From assembly GCA_964019165.1 (NCBI GenBank), contig OZ025279.1:9760617-9824616 (forward strand): a stretch of DNA of 64,000 nt. The letters run 5' to 3'. This DNA comes from Mastigias papua (taxonomy: Eukaryota; Cnidaria; Scyphozoa; Rhizostomeae; Mastigiidae). Of the stretch, positions 24,701-35,757 are shown piece after piece. Under the pieces are notes generated by a model, which had not been told where the DNA came from, made no database searches, and saw nothing but the letters and a program-made list of their open reading frames with translations. Both the position numbers and the translations under genes were made by a program. Position 1 is the first letter of the stretch; the number at the start of each line of letters is the position of its first letter.

Positions 24701-27251
24701 GCGTGACCCGTCAAAACATTCTACGACACACCATTCATACATTCCCAACATGCTGCGAATAGTGACGTTGCCTAGTTGAAAATTACGCAAGGTGCACTAC
24801 TTTCTAACGGAATGGTCATTAATTCTTACAGGGGGAGGGTGGAAGACAATTAGGAGGGGGACCAGAATTCTGCACACTCATAGGGAGGGGGGTTGAACAA
24901 TAATGAGCGTTTTGAAAGAACGAGTATGGAGATTCTCCTGGAGCCCAGAAGTGGGGGTTACAATTTTTACATAAATCTGAGAGGGGAGGAATTCCATCAA
25001 ATCTACGAGAATGTCTTCCAGCCCCTTCCCACAAGTAAGTAATGACAAGTCCCTAAGGAACCTATGCGTAGAAGTCCAGCAAATACAGGAGCCTACACTA
25101 ATAAAGACAAAATCCCTTAGTAGAAGCTGATTTTTTGGGGGGATGTTCACATGTGATGGGATAATTCTAAGAATCAAAATATGGATAGTCAGCAAATCTA
25201 TTTTACGAAAATTGGCAAATGTCTACCGATGCCCCCATTGCAAACAATCGACTATTAGGAACCAGGTTCCATTCATTACAGTCAGGCTTCCATAGACACC
25301 CAAGACTAAGTGTCTACATGGTGCTAAATGTGTAATTAAACTTTTCCATCTTATTTCAATGTGTCCTGGTAAATGTCCTGGTTTGATGTATACAAAGGCT
25401 ATCTAAGGACAGAACAGTAAACATATAATGGCTTACTGCAATTTTGTTCGTCTGAGCCATCTTTACAATCCTCTTCACCGTCACATCTCCAGGTTTTGTG
25501 AATACATGCCTTCTGATCTGCACATTGGAAGTTATCCGAAGAGCTACAGACATTTGCCCCTACAAAAGACCAAATTCTATCACATCACTTACAAACGTCG
25601 CTTGCTTATCTCTTAGGATCGTCGTCGTAATCATAATCCCTAATCACCATCATCGCAATCACCAATCACCTATATAATCAATATAAACTATGATAAATTA
25701 CTATTCATTCGGGTTCATCCAGGAGGCTTTTCCGTTGTTAATGGTGCGATTGGTACCCAAAGTGACATGAACCGTTTCAAGAAATACAGATGCAATGTTG
25801 CTTCTACAAGCAAGCGATCCAGTACTTTGAAAAGTGACAATATAAAAGCTCCTTCTCAGCTACCCCTAACTATACAACTGCCTGTCAATGAGCAAGGCAA
25901 AGGGCTGGTGGTCAGTAGGATTACGATGGGGGGAGAGGTCATATTCACATGCAGCTAGGGAGAGCACACCTCTCAAGGGTACCTGCGTTGCAAACGCTGT
26001 TAATGCGAAGGAAAACCTATTGTTTATATGCCGAGATCAGTGGTCATACTTTGCCTCTTCCATGTTTATGACGCATCGCATGAACTTATGAACTCGAGTT
26101 GTACACGATCTAGCTTAAGTACTTACTCTTCTTAACTGTATATAGGCAGTCCTTAATTGCGTATATTTCCTTTGTACTTGTTCATTTTGCTTGCAGATGG
26201 CTTTTGACTTTCTTTAACTGACTACTGGAAGCAAACGGGAACTATTTTGATCCAGACAAACAATTGACACACAGACACTGGTTCTATACCCTTGCATCGC
26301 GCGCAGTAAGGACCCATACGTTTATGATGTTGTCAATATCTGAGTCATTTTTACCCCTCCCTCCCCTAATCGAGCAAAGTCGTCTCAACAAACTCCCGCC
26401 ATTTCTAGCGATGAACGACGTCAAACTTCGATAAACCCCCCTCCCCCCATTTCACCCAAATGATATATGAAAAGTAGAGAGAAGATCAACTTTAAAGGCA
26501 GCAGCGACTGTTCATGCTCTCTCCTAGATAGGATCTTGAACTTTTCTAAAGAAGACTAGTAGTTTTGATTCAGTTTTATGTCCCTTTTGCCAATCACTTA
26601 TCTTAGACCAACAGAATTAATAAACATTATGACAACCTATAGATGCTATATTCTTAGAGACTATCATGACTCTGCACAAATTCCGAGAATCTCAGTGACG
26701 ACATCAACAAGAGGAAATGGCTCCCCTCCTCCTCTAAGCATAAGTCGTAAAACATCGACTGTTGACAATACCCCTCCCCCTACCGGACGACGTCATATAT
26801 GTATGACCCCTAATTCGGTATATAAATCAGACTTATTTCAAGTACCGAAAATAGACATGGAAAAGTGTGTTAAAATAAGAGTGAAGTATAGACGCACCTT
26901 CGTAGCGTCAGCCCGACGCTGCACAATTACCCTTGGGCCCGTGGGGAGGTGTGCTCTCCCTAGCTGAGTGTGTCATATCTGTATGACATGAGTTCTCTTT
27001 CTTGTCAGGTTTCAAACTCAAAAGTAGCCTTGCAATGTAAACCCAGAGGTTTGTAGATATCAAGATGTGTGCGTTTGCTTAAGCTAAACGTTCCGGGGGC
27101 AACGGTCCATCCGTTACATCGCCAAGAATACGGCATCTGGCCTTTCAGTCCTAGTGTAGCAACATTTGAAGTGCAATCACTTACCCGTGCAGACATTGTA
27201 GAAGAAGATGGTAGCAATGAAGAAAATGAAAAACACGCCTCGAGTAATCAT
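9713..27251 (-). CDS. LDL-receptor-family protein (LDLa-EGF-YWTD ectodomain), 3' end unresolved
   Basis: A secreted or type I membrane receptor of the LDLR/VLDLR/LRP family, expected to bind lipoprotein or other extracellular ligands and be endocytosed. Exons, 5' to 3': 27185-27251 (signal peptide), 25437-25559, 19517-19633, 18727-18861 (three LDLa), 17802-17924, 17126-17251 (two EGF), 16113-16400, 11578-11683, 10407-10801 (YWTD propeller), about 9713-9798 (third EGF, incomplete). Every domain exon up to the propeller is bounded by phase-1 introns, the exon-shuffling pattern of this family. About 520 residues are read. Vertebrate LDLR has seven LDLa repeats; only three were found. The membrane segment and NPxY tail were not located, and the last exon runs into an in-frame TAG at 9712. 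Family assignment is firm; orthology to a named vertebrate receptor is not claimed. Confidence 0.92.
10407..16400 (-). CDS. Receptor exons 7-9: YWTD beta-propeller
   Basis: Exon 16113-16400 carries [12 protein letters not shown] and KLYWTNSG. Exon 11578-11683 carries [17 protein letters not shown] and [12 protein letters not shown]. Exon 10407-10801 carries [34 protein letters not shown] and [17 protein letters not shown]. Together they give about 263 residues, enough for one six-bladed propeller, with five YWTD-type boxes visible. Phases chain 1, 1, 2, 1. The exon 7 donor must be G|GTACGT, because using the later GT puts a stop at the join. The exon 9 donor is taken as G|GTTGGT, a weak site chosen because it joins in frame to the next EGF. 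In LDLR this domain releases ligand at endosomal pH. Confidence 0.92.
11836..12114. mobile_element. 279-bp TIR element, copy 1
   Basis: It starts ACAATCTCTGCCAAAAGTCC and ends GACTTTTGGCAGTGATTGT, imperfect terminal inverted repeats of about 24 bp. No coding capacity was seen. It matches 14148-14426 over its full length, with no difference that I could find by reading. It lies in the receptor intron between exons 7 and 8. Confidence 0.9.
12476..12868. repeat. Cluster of ACGGTTTACCA motifs in both orientations
   Basis: ACGGTTTACCA occurs at about 12476, 12488 and 12643 on the plus strand, and as TGGTAAACCGT at about 12701 and 12857. The longer core CACGGTTTACCATT is shared by four of the five. 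The arrangement is roughly symmetrical, inside the 2.0-kb interval bracketed by the identical elements. Confidence 0.8.
14148..14426. mobile_element. 279-bp TIR element, copy 2
   Basis: A direct repeat of 11836-12114 with the same length and orientation. The outer flanks of the two copies share GTAC at the border (11834-11837 and 14425-14428). The inner flanks read GTCTGA and TCAGAC, an inverted pair. This fits a composite unit better than two independent insertions. Confidence 0.9.
17126..17924 (-). CDS. Receptor exons 5-6: two calcium-binding EGF-like modules
   Basis: Exon 17802-17924 reads (D)[15 protein letters not shown], then [11 protein letters not shown] and KTCL. Exon 17126-17251 reads (D)[14 protein letters not shown], then [20 protein letters not shown]. 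Both have the D-x-(D/N)-E-C calcium-binding start and six cysteines, and both are phase 1-1 exons. The order LDLa, EGF, EGF, propeller matches the LDLR/VLDLR core. Confidence 0.94.
18093..18231. mobile_element. PIF/Harbinger-like MITE, 139 bp
   Basis: The left end AGCCTGGTTCTCACTTGTGA and right end TCATAAGTGTGAACCAGGCT form about 23-bp inverted repeats. TAA flanks both sides (18090-18092, 18232-18234), matching the 3-bp TWA target duplication known for PIF/Harbinger elements. It lies in a receptor intron. Confidence 0.8.
18294..18557. mobile_element. MITE with CATTAATTCTT terminal repeats, copy 1
   Basis: The left end GGGACGGGTCATTAATTCTT pairs with the right end AAGAATTAATGCCCCGTTCC. The interior is purine-rich. 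A diverged second copy lies at about 24808-25053. Confidence 0.7.
18727..25559 (-). CDS. Receptor exons 2-4: three LDL-receptor class A repeats
   Basis: Exon 25437-25559 has six cysteines and the calcium-box [16 protein letters not shown]. Exon 19517-19633 has six cysteines and [16 protein letters not shown]. Exon 18727-18861 has six cysteines but an atypical end, [17 protein letters not shown], in which the usual first Asp is replaced. Each repeat is one phase 1-1 exon. LDLa repeats bind ligand through acidic residues around a calcium ion. The 5.8-kb intron between the first two exons holds a retrotransposon remnant and MITEs. Confidence 0.93.
19290..19410. repeat. CAA/CAG-rich low-complexity tract
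   Basis: Runs of CAACAGCAGCAACAACAGC type, imperfect, in the receptor intron just downstream (in gene sense) of the second LDLa exon. Confidence 0.7.
19750..20110. repeat. Diverged interspersed repeat, copy 2
   Basis: Related to 7830-8330 in the same orientation. Shared blocks include AATATTAAGAAACATCTGGG and AAAACTGTTTTTACAAG. It lies in the intron upstream of the second LDLa exon. Confidence 0.55.
21257..21512. mobile_element. PIF/Harbinger-like MITE, 256 bp
   Basis: The left end AGCCTGTTTTCCACTAGGCG and right end CGCCTAGTGGAAAACAGGCT extend to about 39-bp inverted repeats with two mismatches, ending in GCGCGATGCG. It is flanked by TAA on both sides (21254-21256, 21513-21515). The first bases AGCCTG are shared with the element at 18093, so they look like one family. 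Confidence 0.88.
21930..22903 (-). pseudogene. Non-LTR retrotransposon reverse transcriptase, decayed
   Basis: On the minus strand, [20 protein letters not shown] (from 22901) and [16 protein letters not shown] (around 22733-22690) are reverse-transcriptase motifs of the LDLSKAYD and PQGS boxes of jockey/CR1-type elements. Further downstream [17 protein letters not shown] matches the LG-x-x-x-D thumb motif. Stops and frameshifts separate these blocks, so it cannot be functional. It sits in the sense orientation within the intron between the first and second LDLa exons. Confidence 0.85.
22961..23203. mobile_element. MITE with long inverted termini, about 243 bp
   Basis: Left GTTTTGAATTAGGGTTGCCA then TTTTGTCCGTCCAACAGA pairs with right TCTGTTGGACGGACAAAATG then TTACCCTAATTCGAAACAGC. 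The arms are about 45 bp with a few mismatches. It lies next to the 5' side of the retrotransposon remnant. The target duplication is not clear. Confidence 0.8.
24218..24535 (+). CDS. Unidentified Cys-rich ORF, 105 codons
   Basis: I do not recognise this protein. The frame from the ATG at 24218 contains [10 protein letters not shown] and [12 protein letters not shown], two C-x-x-C pairs about 22 residues apart, which could form a zinc-binding knuckle. A basic Lys-rich middle follows. It is on the strand opposite to the receptor gene, inside its intron. A possible splice donor (TTCAG|GTGTAAG) lies near 24500, so it might be one exon of something larger. It could equally be a domesticated or dead transposon fragment, or chance. 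No promoter or partner exon was recognised. Confidence 0.3.
   Translation: MEVLVLQCDQCKSNNKELLELGLEPGSLYKRMCSVCLSVVQSYANSNIPAKKIFRKVLDQKRPIDKNVCIPTEKLTTKDLTTVRRGKGHAGYFRCKLLETLFTLF
24808..25053. mobile_element. MITE with CATTAATTCTT terminal repeats, copy 2
   Basis: GGAATGGTCATTAATTCTTA opens a purine-rich segment parallel to 18294-18557. Shared internal blocks include AAATCTGAGAGGGG and ATTCCATCAAAT. The right end (AGTAATGACAAGTCCC) is more diverged. Confidence 0.65.
25890..26990. repeat. Inverted repeat pair bracketing about 1 kb
   Basis: The block CAGCTAGGGAGAGCACACCT at about 25952 appears in reverse complement at about 26946 (AGGTGTGCTCTCCCTAGCTG), with partial matching extending outward. 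The interval lies in receptor intron 1. It includes a 129-codon plus-strand ORF (26578-26967) with no recognisable domain, which I take as repeat sequence. Confidence 0.55.
27185..27251 (-). CDS. Receptor exon 1: start codon and signal peptide
   Basis: The ATG at 27251 opens 22 codons reading [20 protein letters not shown] then CT, a short basic start followed by a hydrophobic core, as in a cleavable signal peptide. The exon ends in phase 1 at a strong donor (G|GTAAGT). Signal-peptide exons of LDLR genes also end in phase 1. It lies 1.6 kb upstream of the first LDLa exon. It was chosen as the start because nothing downstream offers a signal sequence. Confidence 0.85.
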
Positions 27252-30200
27252 CTTGCAACTGTATGTCTGCGAGTAGACAATCACTACGCTGTCGGACACA
27301 GTAGCAAGTTCAGTTTGACCCTCTAAAACCAACAACGGAACTAAAATAAGCGTGTCAAGGACAAGACTTTATAACGTTTACAGCATCTCTCACAGCTTGA
27401 GAAGGGTTGTTCTTTGTTTATTAATGAATTTGTGAAAAAACCCCTGCTTGCAAATCGAACCATCATCTGCACGAAAAGATAATAGTTCGATCGTATGACG
27501 GCAACTGCGCCACAGCCTCCATCCCTTGAAACGCTACACGCTGTAACTTCGTAAGCGTTGCTTACAAACTCAACTCAGTTCAAAAAGAGATGTAAATATA
27601 ATACAAAGGCCACACCTTATTACACAAAACAAAAGCGGGTTCAAAATTTAAGGAGGGAGAACGATAACGATCAAAAATTAACGCGTTTTTTTTGAAAAAC
27701 ATACTATGCAGCATAAAGTTGAAGAGGATTCTCCAAAAAATGCATTTAGAGGATAAACAAACAACGCAGTTTCACGAAAAAATCTGAGGCATAAAATTAG
27801 CGAGAGGTTGAGGAATAACACGAAGTGTTTTGTGTAGTTCTAAATATACTTTTTAAAAACGATTCGTGTCTAAAATGAAGATCGGATAAATTGTTTGCTC
27901 ATTTGAACTTCATAATTCCTTAAAAACGATTGTCTTCTGGTTTCAATATCTCCCTCCTTTTGCTTATAACGAGAAAGGTTGGATAAACAGTTGACATTCA
28001 ACGACTGACCGGCAACTTGAATCTTTGCTGCCTCGAACGAATTTTTAATTCCATTGTATAGGTTTCCTATACAAACACTGAGTGAAAACTTGAATATTAG
28101 ATAATTCCAACAAATTTCGAGTTATCGGATGTCAACTGTAGTCATGATATCACGGTTATAGAATTTGCGTGAATCCAGTTTGTACAATTCCTTTGAGGTG
28201 GTGAACATTTTATGTGAACAACATAACGCCGGTAGAAAATGCACAATAAATTGAAGAGTAATACATTAACGAAGGCAGAAAAGTTATTATCAAAAAGTCA
28301 ACGCGGTTGTAAAAAACTGCGCTAGCTCCTTAACCGCATTAATTTTGTGTAACAAGGTAATCATGAGAAGGTAACGGCGATGGCAGATAATTATCAAAGC
28401 ATACATATTGCGAAGCCCTAATCATTCCACAAAGCCCAGAGCTCACGGTCTAATCGCGTTCTACAATGCAGAATCTACATCACTGCTAGTCATATTTTGC
28501 AACTTCGCAAATTTTTTCCACACTGCTCAGAAAATTAGGAGAAAGAAATCAACATGGCGAAAGTTTAGCAAGCCTAAAAAGGAAAGTTGATATCAGCAGC
28601 AAGGATTCGTACCACAGCTTGATTGTTGGAGGAGTCAAACGTCTTTTGTTCTCTATTAACAAACCAACTTGTTCATTTATGAAATCGAAAGCAATTTCCA
28701 GCGATGGATATACCTAGAAGGGTGTGTGTGCGTGTGGGAGGGGTGTATCATTCCAAGTATTATTTAAGTCAATCCATAATGCTAAGTCTCATTCCGTAAA
28801 CTGCTTCATTCACCGAAATTCATTAAAAGTTGACATTCATTCCTTTGGTGAGTCGTACAAAACATAGCTGCGTCCAAGTGTGCCGACCAAAAAAGCTACG
28901 AGAGTGATGTGTCGTAGAGAAATGCAATGGGCCACGCCTATGACCACACACAATATAACGTAGTCAACTTAAAATATTGGCACACACAGTCGTATTAAAA
29001 GGGTTCACACTACCAACCTAGGCATTCACCAAAGTAGCATATGATTGTCAGAAAGTAGGCTGAGACCTACAAAATCCTCATTAATTTAACTATAGGAGTT
29101 GAGTCTCTGAGCTTCCAGTTATTCCCCCTAAAAACGTTTGCCAAAAGTTCCTCTCTTGTAGCTTTATATAGAAACTAGGTCGACTGGCTCTTGAACTATT
29201 GGACAACTTCAAACAACTATCAAATAGTGTTAAAAGCTCCTTACAAAGTCATGATTACATCCTTGCAAGAATGAGGTAAACAAAATACGGTGATCACTAA
29301 ACGGAACAAAGAAAACTTATCTTGAAAACACAGTGCAACCTGATATTATCGCCCTCAGTCAAGCTTGCAATAAATACATAAACACTTAAGTTCATACCTC
29401 TAGAAAGTTGCTGGTTCATGTACTACAATAAAACTGTGGTAAGAAATACCAATGCTTTTACTGGGCAGTAATATATAGATAAAATTGACAGGCAGAAACT
29501 ATTGGAGCCAACATTTCAACCGATTATTTCTCATTGCTATACCACAACAAATAGCAATGTTTATCATTTCTCATAAACAGAAATATAGTTCCTCCAAAAC
29601 GAAACAAAAACCAGAGAGCATGAATAACTAGGTCAGAACATGGCGGTCACTAAGAATCGTCCTAGTAAGTAAGGGAGCTCACTTATCTGGCATTGAAAGA
29701 AATGGAGTAACATTGCATGTCATCTATTGATTCAAACTGCATCACGGTACTAAACTGCATTTTGTGGGAGGGTGAACTTTCAATATTAGTAATGTCATAT
29801 TTGAAAGTATTCCAAATTTGTCAAGAAGAGAAATCATCCTTTCAAAAGCTGTCCAGACATCAAACGAGTAACGAAACAAAGATTCTAAAGATAAAACTCT
29901 GTCGGGAAAGATTGCAGGAACGGTAGGATCGTGAAGGGGGACATATTAATAAAACAATATTCAATTGGATCTGTTGCAGGAGTAAATCCTCAGTGATATA
30001 TATAGGAACAAAACTATGTTACCTATCATGTTCCCTGCCTTATGATATTCTTATCATGGCTCAGGTAGTAAGACGATATGATGATCTAAAAACATTTCAA
30101 TGCAGCTCCCAAAAATCAAGTTTTCTTTTATGAATGTTAATAAAAACATTCTAGTTTGAATTAAAACATATCTGTGATGCCTCTGAAAGCAAAATCATGC

Positions 30201-30372
30201 AACGACTGACGGGACAACAATAAACATAAAGCGTATACAATTTTATCGTATTGCATTGAATTCGAAGAATTCTAAAATTTATTAACATTAGTATATCTGA
30301 ATATAAAACATCTACTGTACTTCTTATAACAATCCTACCATGGCACAAATAAAGGCATGCCATTAGCTAATG
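27252..30372. other. Intergenic region between EIF2D 3' end and receptor start
   Basis: About 3.1 kb that should hold the receptor promoter and 5' UTR next to 27251 and the EIF2D 3' UTR next to 30373. Several short ORFs occur on both strands, none with recognisable content or splice context. A GT-rich run lies near 28720-28745. Confidence 0.55.
30278..30283 (-). terminator. Candidate EIF2D polyadenylation signal
   Basis: AATAAA on the minus strand lies about 90 bases after the EIF2D stop codon. The hexamer is common in AT-rich DNA, so the call rests on position only. Confidence 0.4.
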
Positions 30373-33300
30373 CTACCTTTTCTTGCCTGTAGACCTTGCT
30401 TTATCGAGTCCAGTAATATACTTCTTTGGAACCTTCAGCTCATCTAAAAGCAATCAAATAATGGACTCTACTAAAAGTCTTTAAGTTAATTGTCATATGG
30501 CTTTTGCACATCATAAATGAAAGCTTTCGCGAACATTGATGAGATCCTAAAAGGCTTGCCTAAGTATAGAAGGTCATGGCAAATGGTAATCATGAAAGTC
30601 ATTCAATCAAAATACACTCATTCTTTATAAGAAACCCAATGGGAAAGGTAGGGCTATAGGATTCGTAATGTTATGAGCATTGTAGGCCCGAAAGCTTCCT
30701 ATCAGTTTCTTAATTTAGGATTTAAAATGATGACAAATATTAACTTACTGATGGTACGCCTATAGTAAAGATATACAGTGTACAGCCGTTTTGAAGTTAA
30801 GAACTGGCACTTTCAGTCATGACTACTGGCTTATATTTAAAGTTGAACTTTTTAGCCGTTGCAAAGGTAACGCATTCGGTTTTACGTATCTCGCAGATAA
30901 GTTATGTTACGTGTCATATGTGATAGCAATAATTCAATAACAAACAATAAAGATAAACCCGACCCGTTACATAAGTAGCAAGTTTCTTAGAGAAGGAACG
31001 ATGTAGCCCTACTATTTCTTAAATTTTTGGTGCCCTTAGTCCTAACTTCTTATAAACTGGTTTTTTTAGAAAAATGAATGCACAGCACACAAATGATGTT
31101 TGCTCCTGGTATCCTCGCCCATACAGGGCAAGTGAAATATCGATAACTTTACACGACACCAAAACAGCCTTGAGGATACAATCTCAACTTGCAATAGCAA
31201 TGCAAGGAGACTCGATTATTGAATCGATCTCATGACCAAGCACTTTATCAAGTAACAGTCAATCATGGCAAGAAACTGAGTCGAGAATGGAAAAGATGTT
31301 AATTTACGAATACTAAAGTTCTAAGACGTATTGACCAATGCTTGAGCGAAATTCTGGAAAATGTATGCCACGAAGTCTGCGTATTATAGCAAAAATCGAA
31401 GACGCTAAATTCAGCAATGACAACTTGGTAGTGACAGTTAAGCCTGTTCAGCAATTGCAAAGGAGTTAATTCGCTCTACAACTAAGAAGACATTGTCATT
31501 GTAAGGGCAGACAAGAACTGTCTCCAAAACACAACCTATAACATACTATTGTCCACTCCATTGTATCGTTCTGTCCTAAGCAAGTAGTTCAGTCACCATA
31601 TCTGTATAAGGTTTTCTCACGTTAAACGATGAATGAAATTTGCTAAAATCATTTTGTCGTGAGAAATTTATAGCAAAATCGAATGTCAGGTAAATTTTAT
31701 TTATTCTTATCTATTATGCTATTTTTTCTATTTTATCATTAACGCAAGGTATCAGTTGAGCTGCAAGCACCATACACAGTTTGAGAAAGAGGATTTTGTT
31801 TTCACTCGCTGGATCTAGCGACAATTAAATCTATGCCTTCCCTTAGATCCAGTTCTAGTCGACTATTAAAAAACCACAATGTTGACGTAACAAAAGCCAA
31901 TTGCGATATCTAAAGGAAAAATAAACAAACCTAACAACTTTGCAACGTGGAGAACTTGATTTCCTTGAATTAGAACTTGTTGAGATGACGAGCCTTTATC
32001 TAGACCACAGCTCACTGAAACAGAAATTCAGATGAAATGAAAGAGAACAGCGACAAAAAAAGCATTAACAAATGAACTCTAATTTATCCTATTTCTTCTT
32101 GTCTTAAAGATTAGCCCAACGGAAACTCCGCTGCAACATAAATGATTGTCGTTCTGATAGAAAATAACCAAGAAAGAACGATGCTTCGATTACAGAGAAG
32201 AAGACTATCAATTGAAGCGAAATAGGGAAACATTACATGGCTTTTGAAAAGGTACAAATCATTATCAGTTCCAGCTTGTTCTACTTCATATCATGGAAAG
32301 TGATTTTAAGAATCTCTGTGATAAACCGCATTTTCAAAGAGTTATATTCCTTAAACACTACAGCTAGGCACTTCCTGAGATGAATGAGTATTTGGAACAG
32401 AGAATGAAAAAATAACTTGTTTTGAACTCATATGAAAATCCGACAAGAGGTGCACCTGACCAAAAGCAAGTGCATTATTGTTAAACTATTTCGCCTAATA
32501 AAATATGGCGGGAGAAGTAATTGGATAAAGTGGACAGGGTGCTGGCAAATACTTCGGAAAAATAACAAATATGAAGAATATGGAAGTTTCTTGCATATCA
32601 AATCGGTCAAGAAACAATTGACAGGTCCTGAAAATGATTGAAGAGCATCCAGAAATTGTAGAATCACAAATAAAATTACAACAATTTCATGATGAAGGAA
32701 ATGATTTTACCTGTTGTACTTGATGCAGCAGATAACTGAATTTGATGAGCAAATTCGTTTGGGTCGATGCCATAGTGCTCTAACTTTTGCACCAAAGTCA
32801 CCTGGTTAAGATAATCAAATGTTGAAAAAGCCAGAAAAAATGTTCATTCTTAATTATAGAGGCAGCAAAGGGCAGCAACAGGCAGCCAGGGGAATTGTAT
32901 AAAAATCTCCGTTTTAAGATGGCCTTTATTTACACGCAAAATTTCTTGATCAATTTTCAAAAGGATTGTACCTAGTGTTAGAACCAGGGCTAAGTACATA
33001 AATACAATTTGTGAAGGAGAATGACTACACCAAAGGCTCTGGTTGGAGAACAGAAAGGCAATACCTTAAAGTATCGTCTGGGAAAGAGAAAAGGCTGGGT
33101 CCAAGGTAACAGCTAAGTCTAATGATATCATTAAAGTCAAGGGTGTGATATATGAGGTAATGACTTAGCTTAAAACTATGGCCAAAATCTCAGTTGGGCA
33201 CGATGGTTAGGCGGGAGAATATAAAGAGATAGTCACCATTCATCAGTTTCATCACGAAGCTGAATGGAATACACGCTTTTCTGAAAAAGAAAGCTACTTT

Positions 33301-35757
33301 GCCAAGCAAAGAAACTTTCTTAGCTTTGTTTCATATTTTCAGACGTGAAACTTTCGTAAGACTTTCCTAGCAAGAATGGTCGAGTTTGCTTAACACTACA
33401 ATGCTACACACAAACAGATAGAAATAGGTTATGACAAAAACCCTACACAAATTAAGTAAGAGCAATGATTTTCTGGCTTGAATATCGGAAGTTTAGAGAT
33501 ACATGACTGATCAACTTTTTCAGGTCTCAAACATCCACTACTGGGCATTCTTAACTTTCTGAGCAGCTGAGTATTACTTTTTTATAAACCACTATTTCAT
33601 GAAATAAAAAAGTGCAGGCCTACTATAGATAAGAATCTATGAAACCAGAAGTAGAACCTCTGACAATGTATAAGCTATGGCATAAGCAATCAAAGATTGG
33701 GTGGCTAGAAACCTTTAGTCGATGAAAATCGAACGATACAACTTTTGAAGAATCACGCCACTCTTCGATTGCCAAAATCACGCCACTTCGATCGTAAGAT
33801 TCAGCAGGTTCCTTAATTATTTTCGTTTTTCACACAGCAGTAACAAAGGTCATACTAACCAGATTACGTACAAATAATCCAAGATTACATTTTCGCGGTT
33901 GTTAGTTATTGAAACTATTTCCCGCCGCCTGCGGGAACACGGGGATCTCGCATTGATGGCTTCTTTATGAATGGCAGCCGGGTCATTATTGATTTTTAAA
34001 TACCCAATTCGTAATGAAAGCATTAGATTACTCAATTCGAAATCAAATTCTTTTACGGTCAAAATAGTATAAAAAATACCAGGGTGGCGGGAGTGTATAT
34101 GGGGTGTGTTTATCCATTCTATTACATACATAGTTTACTTCCACTGCTAAATCGTAGATTTCCCAAAGGAAAACCGAATAAAAAACAATGAAGTCAGAGC
34201 CGATTTCAAGCAATTCATTGCGTTGTATGATATCGTATTACAAGTACCACAAAGACAGCGCAAACTTGCGTTATCGACATTTGTGATTGGTAAAAGTGTA
34301 TACAAGTAAAGTTAATATCAAGCCGAAATGAATGACAGTATGGGCCACGATTCCCACTACACATGGATTAGAATACATCTTCATGAATCAACTACAGAAA
34401 AACTGAAAATCTCACTAAAAATAAGAAAAACTATTGTAAACGAAAAGACATGCATGCTTTTTTATAAGGACTTTTTGGTTGAGCACTGGAAATTTCTTTG
34501 CTGTTTCATGATTCCAGCACTATAAATTTCTTAAGAGTTTCTTAGTAAGAGCATTTGAGATTGTTCGAACGTTCGAATTAAGCGAAATGCGTCGAATTAA
34601 AATCTGGATTTGTATTCATATCTATTGTTGTTATCTTTGTTCATGTCGTTTGTTAAAATGAAATAACAGAAATCAAGATGTCTCTCATTGTCGTCATCCT
34701 CAACATCAATTTTTAGATTGTGTACCACTACGATGTTTCAAAGGCTGCCAAGCACTACACAAGCACAACATCGGAAGGCATAGAGAAAAACAAGGAACCT
34801 GCACACATTAAGTAAATTAGATGGTGGGTTTGCATGAAAACTGGTGTAGAAACTGATAGACTTGTCATAGGTCTCAGAAATCCAGTACTGAATGTTCTTA
34901 ACTGTTTGTGCAGTTGAGTATTACTTTTTATAAACCACTTTCTTACAAAAAATGTGTAGAGAAATAAGGGTAAATTTTTGACCAATATATATTATTGGGT
35001 TAAATATGAAGTAGAAAAACAAGTAGTGAACCTTTTTGTTGCCCATTCTTTGCTGTACTTTCACTTCTATCGGCTCTATTTTTCCTTTCCTTGAAGAAAA
35101 AATTAGAAAACGATGAGCATATACGATTTTTCATGCGAAAGTCTTTTTGGCCCCGCAGGCTTATTGAAATTTTCTTAGTTTTTCATGATTTCAGTATCAA
35201 AAATTTCTTAAGATTTTCTTGGCAGAAATGACTGAGCTTGGATAAAAACTACACTGATTGATTGCTAACGCTAGCATTTAAGGATTTTGAAACCCACAAG
35301 GGCCTGTGATATTTTTAACTCAGGGGCCCGACCTGGCTCTCGATGGGCCTCATTAGACTGGCAGCATTATATATATAAAGACAGGAAATATATACAAGAC
35401 AAATGAAAAAGGTGGTGGGCTAGCGTAAAACTGGAACCTTAAATGTATATTTCGGCTTTCTTTGGTAGGTATCAAAAGTCCAGTGTTGAATTGTCTTAAC
35501 TGTTTGAGCATTGGACTGAGAATCATTGGAAATAACGAGAATAGGGACGAATTACAAATATAAACAAAATCAAAGGAATCAAGATTCACTATGGTCCTAA
35601 GGTCAAGATGACAATCAATATATTTAATGGGAATCTTGGAAACCGTCATCGAACCATCAACTAAGTACACAAAGTACTCGAAAGTCCAACATACTTTATT
35701 TTGGATTCTTTTCCGCCAAGTATTGTCTTATGACATGGATTCATCTTATCTGTAAAT
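30373..35757 (-). CDS. EIF2D: EIF2D exons 15-19: SUI1 domain
   Basis: Exon 15 FTDKMNPCHKTILGGKESKI, exon 16 KGKIEPIEVKVQQRMGNKK, exon 17 VTLVQKLEHYGIDPNEFAHQ, exon 18 SSSQQVLIQGNQVLHVAKLL and exon 19 DELKVPKKYITGLDKARSTG then KKR and stop. This is an eIF1-like SUI1 fold: the K-x-V-T-x-V-x-x-L-E core, then Q-I-Q-G-N-Q-V, then the final helix. Donors of exons 16 (AAG|GTTCAC) and 18 (G|GTTTGT) are weak, but phases fit. Confidence 0.95.

Noticed and set aside
26578..26967. 129-codon plus-strand ORF
   Set aside because: It ends in an inverted repeat block, has Pro-rich text derived from C-rich repeat DNA, and shows no domain.
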